64,000 nucleotides of DNA from Bathymodiolus brooksi (Eukaryota > Mollusca > Bivalvia > Mytilida > Modiolidae), in contig OY804582.1 of the NCBI GenBank assembly GCA_963680875.1, positions 52,470,646 to 52,534,645 on the forward strand, in the 5' to 3' direction. Position 1 is the first letter of the stretch. Every line of letters starts with the position of its first letter. Positions 51,961-64,000 of this stretch are shown here, one piece after another. The position numbers and the translations under genes were made by a program. The notes under the pieces were generated by a model. That model was not told where the DNA came from, made no database searches, and saw nothing but the letters and a program-made list of their open reading frames with translations.

Positions 51961-54900
51961 AGTGGACGAAAATTGAGCCATAATGGTTGTACAGCCGGCA
52001 ATTTTGACCTACCCGACCATGGTTTTTTACTTCTGACTTGGTTCACAGGTCCTATGGAATGATCTACGGGGAATAGTTATCAAGCAGAGGCATTGACAAA
52101 CGTTTTGAGGTATTATACATGTAGATCAAGCCATCCTGAGGACCGGTAGTTGCCTATTACGGAGCTAAAATGGGATGCCAGGACCCTGACGGATATTTCG
52201 GGTAGTACCGCATATTGGTTTTTCGCATTTTTCTGGCTAACGGAGGGCTCCAGAAATAAAAACTAGACATATGTATTAAGCAGATACACCTGCGCACATA
52301 TTTATTAAGGTATTTGGTTATTCGGGCCGCCATGGGGACCGGAAGGGGGTGAAAACATAGGTAAATCGTCTTATTTTAACCTACCGCCGGACATTGGTTT
52401 TACATTATTTACTCCAATCAAGGGGCGTATAGACAGTCTTACTGTATATATTTATAAAGCAGAGACATGTACAAACATTTTGAGGTATAATACATGTATG
52501 TCAAGCTATCCTGGAGACCGGAAGTGGACGAAAATTGAGCCATAATGGTTGTACAGCCGGCAATTTTGACCTACCCGACCATGGTTTTTTACTTCTGACT
52601 TGGTTCACAGGTCCTATGGAATGATCTACGGGGAATAGTTATCAAGCAGAGGCATTGACAAACGTTTTGAGGTATTATACATGTAGATCAAGCCATCCTG
52701 AGGACCGGTAGTTGCCTATTACGGAGCTAAAATGGGATGCCAGGACCCTGACGGATATTTCGGGTAGTACCGCATATTGGTTTTTCGCATTTTTCTGGCT
52801 AACGGAGGGCTCCAGAAATAAAAACTAGACATATGTATTAAGCAGATACACCTGCGCACATATTTATTAAGGTATTTGGTTATTCGGGCCGCCATGGGGA
52901 CCGGAAGGGGGTGAAAACATAGGTAAATCGTCTTATTTTAACCTACCGCCGGACATTGGTTTTACATTATTTACTCCAATCAAGGGGCGTATAGACAGTC
53001 TTACTGTATATATTTATAAAGCAGAGACATGTACAAACATTTTGAGGTATAATACATGTATGTCAAGCTATCCTGGAGACCGGAAGTGGACGAAAATTGA
53101 GCCATAATGGTTGTACAGCCGGCAATTTTGACCTACCCGACCATGGTTTTTTACTTCTGACTTGCTCCACAGGTCCTATGGAATGATCTACGGGGAATAG
53201 TTATCAAGCAGAGGCATTGACAAACGTTTTGAGGTATTATACATGTAGATCAAGCCATCCTGAGGACCGAAAGTTGCCTATTACGGAGCTAAAATGGGAT
53301 GCCAGGACCCTGACGGATATTTCGGGTAGTACCGCATATTGGTTTTTCGCATTTTTCTGGCTAACGGAGGGCTCCAGAAATAAAAACTAGACATATGTAT
53401 TAAGCAGATACACCTGCGCACATATTTATTAAGGTATTTGGTTATTCGGGCCGCCATGGGGACCGGAAGGGGGGTGAAAACATAGGTAAATCGTCTTATT
53501 TTAACCTACCGCCGGACATTGGTTTTACATTATTTACTCCAATCAAGGGGCGTATTGACAGTCTTACTGTATATATTTATAAAGCAGAGACATGTACAAA
53601 CATTTTGAGGTATAATACATGTATGTCAAGCTATCCTGGAGACCGGAAGTGGACGAACATTGAGCCATAATGGTTGTACAGCCGGCAATTTTGACCTACC
53701 CGACCATGGTTTTTTACTTCTGACTTGCTCCACAGGTCCTATGGAATGATCTACGGGGAATAGTTATCAAGCAGAGGCATTGACAAACGTTTTGAGGTAT
53801 TATACATGTAGATCAAGCCATCCTGAGGACCGAAAGTTGCCTATTACGGAGCTAAAATGGGATGCCAGGACCCTGACGGATATTTCGGGTAGTACCGCAT
53901 ATTGGTTTTTCGCATTTTTCTGGCTAACGGAGGGCTCCAGAAATAAAAACTAGACATATGTATTAAGCAGATACACCTGCGCACATATTTATTAAGGTAT
54001 TTGGTTATTCGGGCCGCCATGGGGACCGGAAGGGGGTGAAAACATAGGTAAATCGTCTTATTTTAACCTACCGCCGGACATTGGTTTTACATTATTTACT
54101 CCAATCAAGGGGCGTATAGACAGTCTTACTGTATATATTTATAAAGCAGAGACATGTACAAACATTTTGAGGTATAATACATGTATGTCAAGCTATCCTG
54201 GAGACCGGAAGTGGACGAAAATTGAGCCATAATGGTTGTACAGCCGGCAATTTTGACCTACCCGACCATGGTTTTTTACTTCTGACTTGCTCCACAGGTC
54301 CTATGGAATGATCTACGGGGAATAGTTATCAAGCAGAGGCATTGACAAACGTTTTGAGGTATTATACATGTAGATCAAGCCATCCTGAGGACCGAAAGTT
54401 GCCTATTACGGAGCTAAAATGGGATGCCAGGACCCTGACGGATATTTCGGGTAGTACCGCATATTGGTTTTTCGCATTTTTCTGGCTAACGGAGGGCTCC
54501 AGAAATAAAAACTAGACATATGTATTAAGCAGATACACCTGCGCACATATTTATTAAGGTATTTGGTTATTCGGGCCGCCATGGGGACCGGAAGGGGGGT
54601 GAAAACATAGGTAAATCGTCTTATTTTAACCTACCGCCGGACATTGGTTTTACATTATTTACTCCAATCAAGGGGCGTATTGACAGTCTTACTGTATATA
54701 TTTATAAAGCAGAGACATGTACAAACATTTTGAGGTATAATACATGTATGTCAAGCTATCCTGGAGACCGGAAGTGGACGAACATTGAGCCATAATGGTT
54801 GTACAGCCGGCAATTTTGACCTACCCGACCATGGTTTTTTACTTCTGACTTGCTCCACAGGTCCTATGGAATGATCTACGGGGAATAGTTATCAAGCAGA

Positions 54901-57900
54901 GGCATTGACAAACGTTTTGAGGTATTATACATGTAGATCAAGCCATCCTGAGGACCGAAAGTTGCCTATTACGGAGCTAAAATGGGATGCCAGGACCCTG
55001 ACGGATATTTCGGGTAGTACCGCATATTGGTTTTTCGCATTTTTCTGGCTAACGGAGGGCTCCAGAAATAAAAACTAGACATATGTATTAAGCAGATACA
55101 CCTGCGCACATATTTATTAAGGTATTTGGTTATTCGGGCCGCCATGGGGACCGGAAGGGGGGTGAAAACATAGGTAAATCGTCTTATTTTAACCTACCGC
55201 CGGACATTGGTTTTACATTATTTACTCCAATCAAGGGGCGTATAGACAGTCTTACTGTATATATTTATAAAGCAGAGACATGTACAAACATTTTGAGGTA
55301 TAATACATGTATGTCAAGCTATCCTGGAGACCGGAAGTGGACGAAAATTGAGCCATAATGGTTGTACAGCCGGCAATTTTGACCTACCCGACCATGGTTT
55401 TTTACTTCTGACTTGCTCCACAGGTCCTATGGAATGATCTACGGGGAATAGTTATCAAGCAGAGGCATTGACAAACGTTTTGAGGTATTATACATGTAGA
55501 TCAAGCCATCCTGAGGACCGAAAGTTGCCTATTACGGAGCTAAAATGGGATGCCAGGACCCTGACGGATATTTCGGGTAGTACCGCATATTGGTTTTTCG
55601 CATTTTTCTGGCTAACGGAGGGCTCCAGAAATAAAAACTAGACATATGTATTAAGCAGATACACCTGCGCACATATTTATTAAGGTATTTGGTTATTCGG
55701 GCCGCCATGGGGACCGGAAGGGGGTGAAAACATAGGTAAATCGTCTTATTTTAACCTACCGCCGGACATTGGTTTTACATTATTTACTCCAATCAAGGGG
55801 CGTATAGACAGTCTTACTGTATATATTTATAAAGCAGAGACATGTACAAACATTTTGAGGTATAATACATGTATGTCAAGCTATCCTGGAGACCGGAAGT
55901 GGACGAAAATTGAGCCATAATGGTTGTACAGCCGGCAATTTTGACCTACCCGACCATGGTTTTTTACTTCTGACTTGCTCCACAGGTCCTATGGAATGAT
56001 CTACGGGGAATAGTTATCAAGCAGAGGCATTGACAAACGTTTTGAGGTATTATACATGTAGATCAAGCCATCCTGAGGACCGAAAGTTGCCTATTACGGA
56101 GCTAAAATGGGATGCCAGGACCCTGACGGATATTTCGGGTAGTACCGCATATTGGTTTTTCGCATTTTTCTGGCTAACGGAGGGCTCCAGAAATAAAAAC
56201 TAGACATATGTATTAAGCAGATACACCTGCGCACATATTTATTAAGGTATTTGGTTATTCGGGCCGCCATGGGGACCGGAAGGGGGGTGAAAACATAGGT
56301 AAATCGTCTTATTTTAACCTACCGCCGGACATTGGTTTTACATTATTTACTCCAATCAAGGGGCGTATAGACAGTCTTACTGTATATATTTATAAAGCAG
56401 AGACATGTACAAACATTTTGAGGTATAATACATGTATGTCAAGCTATCCTGGAGACCGGAAGTGGACGAAAATTGAGCCATAATGGTTGTACAGCCGGCA
56501 ATTTTGACCTACCCGACCATGGTTTTTTACTTCTGACTTGCTCCACAGGTCCTATGGAATGATCTACGGGGAATAGTTATCAAGCAGAGGCATTGACAAA
56601 CGTTTTGAGGTATTATACATGTAGATCAAGCCATCCTGAGGACCGAAAGTTGCCTATTACGGAGCTAAAATGGGATGCCAGGACCCTGACGGATATTTCG
56701 GGTAGTACCGCATATTGGTTTTTCGCATTTTTCTGGCTAACGGAGGGCTCCAGAAATAAAAACTAGACATATGTATTAAGCAGATACACCTGCGCACATA
56801 TTTATTAAGGTATTTGGTTATTCGGGCCGCCATGGGGACCGGAAGGGGGGTGAAAACATAGGTAAATCGTCTTATTTTAACCTACCGCCGGACATTGGTT
56901 TTACATTATTTACTCCAATCAAGGGGCGTATAGACAGTCTTACTGTATATATTTATAAAGCAGAGACATGTACAAACATTTTGAGGTATAATACATGTAT
57001 GTCAAGCTATCCTGGAGACCGGAAGTGGACGAAAATTGAGCCATAATGGTTGTACAGCCGGCAATTTTGACCTACCCGACCATGGTTTTTTACTTCTGAC
57101 TTGCTCCACAGGTCCTATGGAATGATCTACGGGGAATAGTTATCAAGCAGAGGCATTGACAAACGTTTTGAGGTATTATACATGTAGATCAAGCCATCCT
57201 GAGGACCGAAAGTTGCCTATTACGGAGCTAAAATGGGATGCCAGGACCCTGACGGATATTTCGGGTAGTACCGCATATTGGTTTTTCGCATTTTTCTGGC
57301 TAACGGAGGGCTCCAGAAATAAAAACTAGACATATGTATTAAGCAGATACACCTGCGCACATATTTATTAAGGTATTTGGTTATTCGGGCCGCCATGGGG
57401 ACCGGAAGGGGGGTGAAAACATAGGTAAATCGTCTTATTTTAACCTACCGCCGGACATTGGTTTTACATTATTTACTCCAATCAAGGGGCGTATAGACAG
57501 TCTTACTGTATATATTTATAAAGCAGAGACATGTACAAACATTTTGAGGTATAATACATGTATGTCAAGCTATCCTGGAGACCGGAAGTGGACGAAAATT
57601 GAGCCATAATGGTTGTACAGCCGGCAATTTTGACCTACCCGACCATGGTTTTTTACTTCTGACTTGCTCCACAGGTCCTATGGAATGATCTACGGGGAAT
57701 AGTTATCAAGCAGAGGCATTGACAAACGTTTTGAGGTATTATACATGTAGATCAAGCCATCCTGAGGACCGAAAGTTGCCTATTACGGAGCTAAAATGGG
57801 ATGCCAGGACCCTGACGGATATTTCGGGTAGTACCGCATATTGGTTTTTCGCATTTTTCTGGCTAACGGAGGGCTCCAGAAATAAAAACTAGACATATGT

Positions 57901-60900
57901 ATTAAGCAGATACACCTGCGCACATATTTATTAAGGTATTTGGTTATTCGGGCCGCCATGGGGACCGGAAGGGGGTGAAAACATAGGTAAATCGTCTTAT
58001 TTTAACCTACCGCCGGACATTGGTTTTACATTATTTACTCCAATCAAGGGGCGTATAGACAGTCTTACTGTATATATTTATAAAGCAGAGACATGTACAA
58101 ACATTTTGAGGTATAATACATGTATGTCAAGCTATCCTGGAGACCGGAAGTGGACGAAAATTGAGCCATAATGGTTGTACAGCGGCAATTTTGACCTACC
58201 CGACCATGGTTTTTTACTTCTGACTTGCTCCACAGGTCCTATGGAATGATCTACGGGGAATAGTTATCAAGCAGAGGCATTGACAAACGTTTTGAGGTAT
58301 TATACATGTAGATCAAGCCATCCTGAGGACCGAAAGTTGCCTATTACGGAGCTAAAATGGGATGCCAGGACCCTGACGGATATTTCGGGTAGTACCGCAT
58401 ATTGGTTTTTCGCATTTTTCTGGCTAACGGAGGGCTCCAGAAATAAAAACTAGACATATGTATTAAGCAGATACACCTGCGCACATATTTATTAAGGTAT
58501 TTGGTTATTCGGGCCGCCATGGGGACCGGAAGGGGGGTGAAAACATAGGTAAATCGTCTTATTTTAACCTACCGCCGGACATTGGTTTTACATTATTTAC
58601 TCCAATCAAGGGGCGTATTGACAGTCTTACTGTATATATTTATAAAGCAGAGACATGTACAAACATTTTGAGGTATAATACATGTATGTCAAGCTATCCT
58701 GGAGACCGGAAGTGGACGAACATTGAGCCATAATGGTTGTACAGCCGGCAATTTTGACCTACCCGACCATGGTTTTTTACTTCTGACTTGCTCCACAGGT
58801 CCTATGGAATGATCTACGGGGAATAGTTATCAAGCAGAGGCATTGACAAACGTTTTGAGGTATTATACATGTAGATCAAGCCATCCTGAGGACCGAAAGT
58901 TGCCTATTACGGAGCTAAAATGGGATGCCAGGACCCTGACGGATATTTCGGGTAGTACCGCATATTGGTTTTTCGCATTTTTCTGGCTAACGGAGGGCTC
59001 CAGAAATAAAAACTAGACATATGTATTAAGCAGATACACCTGCGCACATATTTATTAAGGTATTTGGTTATTCGGGCCGCCATGGGGACCGGAAGGGGGT
59101 GAAAACATAGGTAAATCGTCTTATTTTAACCTACCGCCGGACATTGGTTTTACATTATTTACTCCAATCAAGGGGCGTATAGACAGTCTTACTGTATATA
59201 TTTATAAAGCAGAGACATGTACAAACATTTTGAGGTATAATACATGTATGTCAAGCTATCCTGGAGACCGGAAGTGGACGAAAATTGAGCCATAATGGTT
59301 GTACAGCCGGCAATTTTGACCTACCCGACCATGGTTTTTTACTTCTGACTTGCTCCACAGGTCCTATGGAATGATCTACGGGGAATAGTTATCAAGCAGA
59401 GGCATTGACAAACGTTTTGAGGTATTATACATGTAGATCAAGCCATCCTGAGGACCGAAAGTTGCCTATTACGGAGCTAAAATGGGATGCCAGGACCCTG
59501 ACGGATATTTCGGGTAGTACCGCATATTGGTTTTTCGCATTTTTCTGGCTAACGGAGGGCTCCAGAAATAAAAACTAGACATATGTATTAAGCAGATACA
59601 CCTGCGCACATATTTATTAAGGTATTTGGTTATTCGGGCCGCCATGGGGACCGGAAGGGGGTGAAAACATAGGTAAATCGTCTTATTTTAACCTACCGCC
59701 GGACATTGGTTTTACATTATTTACTCCAATCAAGGGGCGTATAGACAGTCTTACTGTATATATTTATAAAGCAGAGACATGTACAAACATTTTGAGGTAT
59801 AATACATGTATGTCAAGCTATCCTGGAGACCGGAAGTGGACGAAAATTGAGCCATAATGGTTGTACAGCCGGCAATTTTGACCTACCCGACCATGGTTTT
59901 TTACTTCTGACTTGCTCCACAGGTCCTATGGAATGATCTACGGGGAATAGTTATCAAGCAGAGGCATTGACAAACGTTTTGAGGTATTATACATGTAGAT
60001 CAAGCCATCCTGAGGACCGAAAGTTGCCTATTACGGAGCTAAAATGGGATGCCAGGACCCTGACGGATATTTCGGGTAGTACCGCATATTGGTTTTTCGC
60101 ATTTTTCTGGCTAACGGAGGGCTCCAGAAATAAAAACTAGACATATGTATTAAGCAGATACACCTGCGCACATATTTATTAAGGTATTTGGTTATTCGGG
60201 CCGCCATGGGGACCGGAAGGGGGTGAAAACATAGGTAAATCGTCTTATTTTAACCTACCGCCGGACATTGGTTTTACATTATTTACTCCAATCTAGGGGC
60301 GTATAGACAGTCTTACTGTATATATTTATAAAGCAGAGACATGTACAAACATTTTGAGGTATAATACATGTATGTCAAGCTATCCTGGAGACCGGAAGTG
60401 GACGAAAATTGAGCCATAATGGTTGTACAGCCGGCAATTTTGACCTACCCGACCATGGTTTTTTACTTCTGACTTGCTCCACAGGTCCTATGGAATGATC
60501 TACGGGGAATAGTTATCAAGCAGAGGCATTGACAAACGTTTTGAGGTATTATACATGTAGATCAAGCCATCCTGAGGACCGAAAGTTGCCTATTACGGAG
60601 CTAAAATGGGATGCCAGGACCCTGACGGATATTTCGGGTAGTACCGCATATTGGTTTTTCGCATTTTTCTGGCTAACGGAGGGCTCCAGAAATAAAAACT
60701 AGACATATGTATTAAGCAGATACACCTGCGCACATATTTATTAAGGTATTTGGTTATTCGGGCCGCCATGGGGACCGGAAGGGGGTGAAAACATAGGTAA
60801 ATCGTCTTATTTTAACCTACCGCCGGACATTGGTTTTACATTATTTACTCCAATCAAGGGGCGTATAGACAGTCTTACTGTATATATTTATAAAGCAGAG

Positions 60901-63900
60901 ACATGTACAAACATTTTGAGGTATAATACATGTATGTCAAGCTATCCTGGAGACCGGAAGTGGACGAAAATTGAGCCATAATGGTTGTACAGCCGGCAAT
61001 TTTGACCTACCCGACCATGGTTTTTTACTTCTGACTTGCTCCACAGGTCCTATGGAATGATCTACGGGGAATAGTTATCAAGCAGAGGCATTGACAAACG
61101 TTTTGAGGTATTATACATGTAGATCAAGCCATCCTGAGGACCGAAAGTTGCCTATTACGGAGCTAAAATGGGATGCCAGGACCCTGACGGATATTTCGGG
61201 TAGTACCGCATATTGGTTTTTCGCATTTTTCTGGCTAACGGAGGGCTCCAGAAATAAAAACTAGACATATGTATTAAGCAGATACACCTGCGCACATATT
61301 TATTAAGGTATTTGGTTATTCGGGCCGCCATGGGGACCGGAAGGGGGTGAAAACATAGGTAAATCGTCTTATTTTAACCTACCGCCGGACATTGGTTTTA
61401 CATTATTTACTCCAATCTAGGGGCGTATAGACAGTCTTACTGTATATATTTATAAAGCAGAGACATGTACAAACATTTTGAGGTATAATACATGTATGTC
61501 AAGCTATCCTGGAGACCGGAAGTGGACGAAAATTGAGCCATAATGGTTGTACAGCCGGCAATTTTGACCTACCCGACCATGGTTTTTTACTTCTGACTTG
61601 CTCCACAGGTCCCATGGAATGATCTACGGGGAATAGTTATCAAGCAGAGGCATTGACAAACGTTTTGAGGTATTATACATGTAGATCAAGCCATCCTGAG
61701 GACCGAAAGTTGCCTATTACGGAGCTAAAATGGGATGCCAGGACCTTGACGGATACTTCGGGTAGTACCGCATATTGGTTTTTCGCATTTTTCTGGCTAA
61801 CGGAGGGCTCCAGAAATAAAAACTAGACATATGTATTAAGCAGATACACCTGCGCACATATTTATTAAGGTATTTGGTTATTCGGGCCGCCATGGGGACC
61901 GGAAGGGGGTGAAAACATAGGTAAATCGTCTTATTTTAACCTACCGCCGGACATTGGTTTTACATTATTTACTCCAATCAAGGGGCGTATAGACAGTCTT
62001 ACTGTATATATTTATAAAGCAGAGACATGTACAAACATTTTGAGGTATAATACATGTATGTCAAGCTATCCTGGAGACCGGAAGGGGACGAAAATTGAGC
62101 CATAATGGTTGTACAGCCGGCAATTTTGACCTACCCGACCATGGTTTTTTATTTCTGACTTGCTCCACAGGTCCTATGGAATGATCTACGGGGAATAGTT
62201 ATCAAGCAGAGGCATTGACAAACGTTTTGAGGTATTATACATGTAGATCAAGCCATCCTGAGGACCGAAAGTTGCCTATTACGGAGCTAAAATGGGATGA
62301 CAGGACCCTGACGGATATTTCGGGTAGTACCGCATATTGGTTTTTCGCATTTTTCTGGCTAACGGAGGGCTCCAGAAATAAAAACTAGACATATGTATTA
62401 AGCAGATACACCTGCGCACATATTTATTAAGGTATTTGGTTATTCGGGCCGCCATGGGGATCGGAAGGGGGTGAAAACATAGGTAAATCGTCTTATTTTA
62501 ACCTACCGCCGGACATTGGTTTTACATTATTTACTCCAATCAAGGGGCGTATAGACAGTCTTACTGTATATATTTATAAAGCAGAGACATGTACAAACAT
62601 TTTGAGGTATAATACATGTATGTCAAGCTATCCTGGAGACCGGAAGGGGACGAAAATTGAGCCATAATGGTTGTACAGCCGGCAATTTTGACCTACCCGA
62701 CCATGGTTTTTTACTTCTGACTTGCTCCACAGGTCCTATGGAATGATCTACGGGGAATAGTTATCAAGCAGAGGCATTGACAAACGTTTTGAGGTATTAT
62801 ACATGTAGATCAAGCCATCCTGAGGACCGAAAGTTGCCTATTACGGAGCTAAAATGGGATGCCAGGACCCTGACGGATATTTCGGGTAGTACCGCATATT
62901 GGTTTTTCGCATTTTTCTGGCTAACGGAGGGCTCCAGAAATAAAAACTAGACATATGTATTAAGCAGATACACCTGCGCACATATTTATTAAGGTATTTG
63001 GTTATTCGGGCCGCCATGGGGACCGGAAGGGGGTGAAAACATAGGTAAATCGTCTTATTTTAACCTACCGCCGGACATTGGTTTTACATTATTTACTCCA
63101 ATCAAGGGGCGTATAGACAGTCTTACTGTATATATTTATAAAGCAGAGACATGTACAAACATTTTGAGGTATAATACATGTATGTCAAGCTATCCTGGAG
63201 ACCGGAAGGGGACGAAAATTGAGCCATAATGGTTGTACAGCCGGCAATTTTGACCTACCCGACCATGGTTTTTTATTTCTGACTTGCTCCACAGGTCCTA
63301 TGGAATGATCTACGGGGAATAGTTATCAAGCAGAGGCATTGACAAACGTTTTGAGGTATTATACATGTAGATCAAGCCATCCTGAGGACCGAAAGTTGCC
63401 TATTACGGAGCTAAAATGGGATGCCAGGACCCTGACGGATATTTCGGGTAGTACCGCATATTGGTTTTTCGCATTTTTCTGGCTAACGGAGGGCTCCAGA
63501 AATAAAAACTAGACATATGTATTAAGCAGATACACCTGCGCACATATTTATTAAGGTATTTGGTTATTCGGGCCGCCATGGGGATCGGAAGGGGGTGAAA
63601 ACATAGGTAAATCGTCTTATTTTAACCTACCGCCGGACATTGGTTTTACATTATTTACTCCAATCAAGGGGCGTATAGACAGTCTTACTGTATATATTTA
63701 TAAAGCAGAGACATGTACAAACATTTTGAGGTATGATACATGTATGTCAAGCTATCCTGGAGACCGGAAGTGGACGAAAATTGAGCCATAATGGTTGTAC
63801 AGCCGGCAATTTTGACCTACCCGACCATGGTTTTTTACTTCTGACTTGCTCCACAGGTCCTATTGAATGATCTACGGGGAATAGTTATCAAGCAGAGGCA

Positions 63901-64000
63901 TTGACAAACGTTTTGAGGTATTATACATGTAGATCAAGCCATCCTGAGGACCGAAAGTTGCCTATTACGGAGCTAAAATGGGATGCCAGGACCCTGACGG
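51961..64000 (+). repeat. Right array, second variant block
   Basis: Monomers carry CCTACCGCCGGAC and GGACGAAAATTGAGCC. From ~53266 they also carry GAGGACCGAAAGTTGCC. Sub-variants recur at multiples of the monomer: CGTATTGACAGTC with GGACGAACATTGAG near 53554, 54680 and 58618 (two and seven monomers apart); CCAATCTAGGGGC near 60292 and 61416 (two monomers); GGGGATCGGAAGG near 62459 and 63584 (two monomers). Confidence 0.8.

Larger units (their letters stand above)
41667..64000 (+). repeat. Right satellite array, 562-563-bp monomer, ~40 copies
   Basis: Same family and orientation as the left array, but with a longer and far more uniform monomer. Starts at ATGGTTGTAC occur at 41861, 42424, 42987, 43550 and 44113, exactly 563 bp apart. 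Diagnostic differences from the left array include GTATTATACATG, GGTAGTACCGC, AAACTAGACATATGTATT, GCAGATACACCTG and GGTAAATCGTCTT. The array runs off the right edge of the window. No coding region was found; the frame open in some left-array copies ends at TAG in most copies here. Confidence 0.97.

Noticed and set aside
1..64000. CENP-B box in the satellite
   Set aside because: Strings such as ATTCGGGTAATAACG and ATTCGGGCCGCC share only part of the consensus. No full match was found by eye.

Overview
This is a eukaryotic, almost certainly animal, repeat-dominated window. There are no bacterial-style operons. Splice-type signals are present, and about 52 of 64 kb is tandem satellite DNA. The mix of long-monomer satellite, nested ~190-bp repeats, a reverse-transcriptase fragment with a YIDD box and a NADAR plus SGNH-hydrolase coding region would fit a marine invertebrate such as a mollusc. 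That placement is a guess from gene content, not a demonstrated assignment.

Layout. (1) 1-30252: about 54 head-to-tail copies of a 559-561-bp satellite. The copies are heterogeneous and organised into higher-order repeats (dimers, a 7-mer and a clear trimer). (2) 30253-33628: seven to eight copies of an unrelated AT-rich ~390-bp repeat, interrupted at 31365-31925 by a diverged copy fused to a duplicated ~190-bp module. (3) 33629-35629: the only gene-like island, a decayed exon encoding a NADAR domain followed by an SGNH/GDSL hydrolase-like domain. It is preceded by a good splice acceptor and broken near its 3' end by two stops and a frame change. (4) 35630-36490: five tandem copies of a stem-loop motif whose loop holds a nonanucleotide of the form NANTATTAC. 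(5) 36527-36860: short repeats carrying splice-like signals. (6) 36870-41268: AT-rich repeats comprising an inverted arm (about 37000-37870), a 96-codon unrecognised ORF on the minus strand (37993-38283), and three direct copies of a ~1.29-kb unit. (7) 41269-41466: a reverse-transcriptase fragment cut by a 200-N scaffold gap (41467-41666). (8) 41667-64000: about 40 copies of the same satellite family in the same orientation, but with a 562-563-bp monomer and much more uniform.

The main structural result is that the ~560-bp satellite monomer is itself an old trimer of a ~187-bp unit. Nearly every other repeat family in the window also has a basic period of about 190 bp. The most interesting non-satellite items are the NADAR-SGNH fusion relic, the hairpin array at 35.6-36.5 kb and the ORF lying between inverted repeat arms at 38 kb. 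No intact, confidently functional protein gene, rRNA, tRNA or CRISPR array was found.
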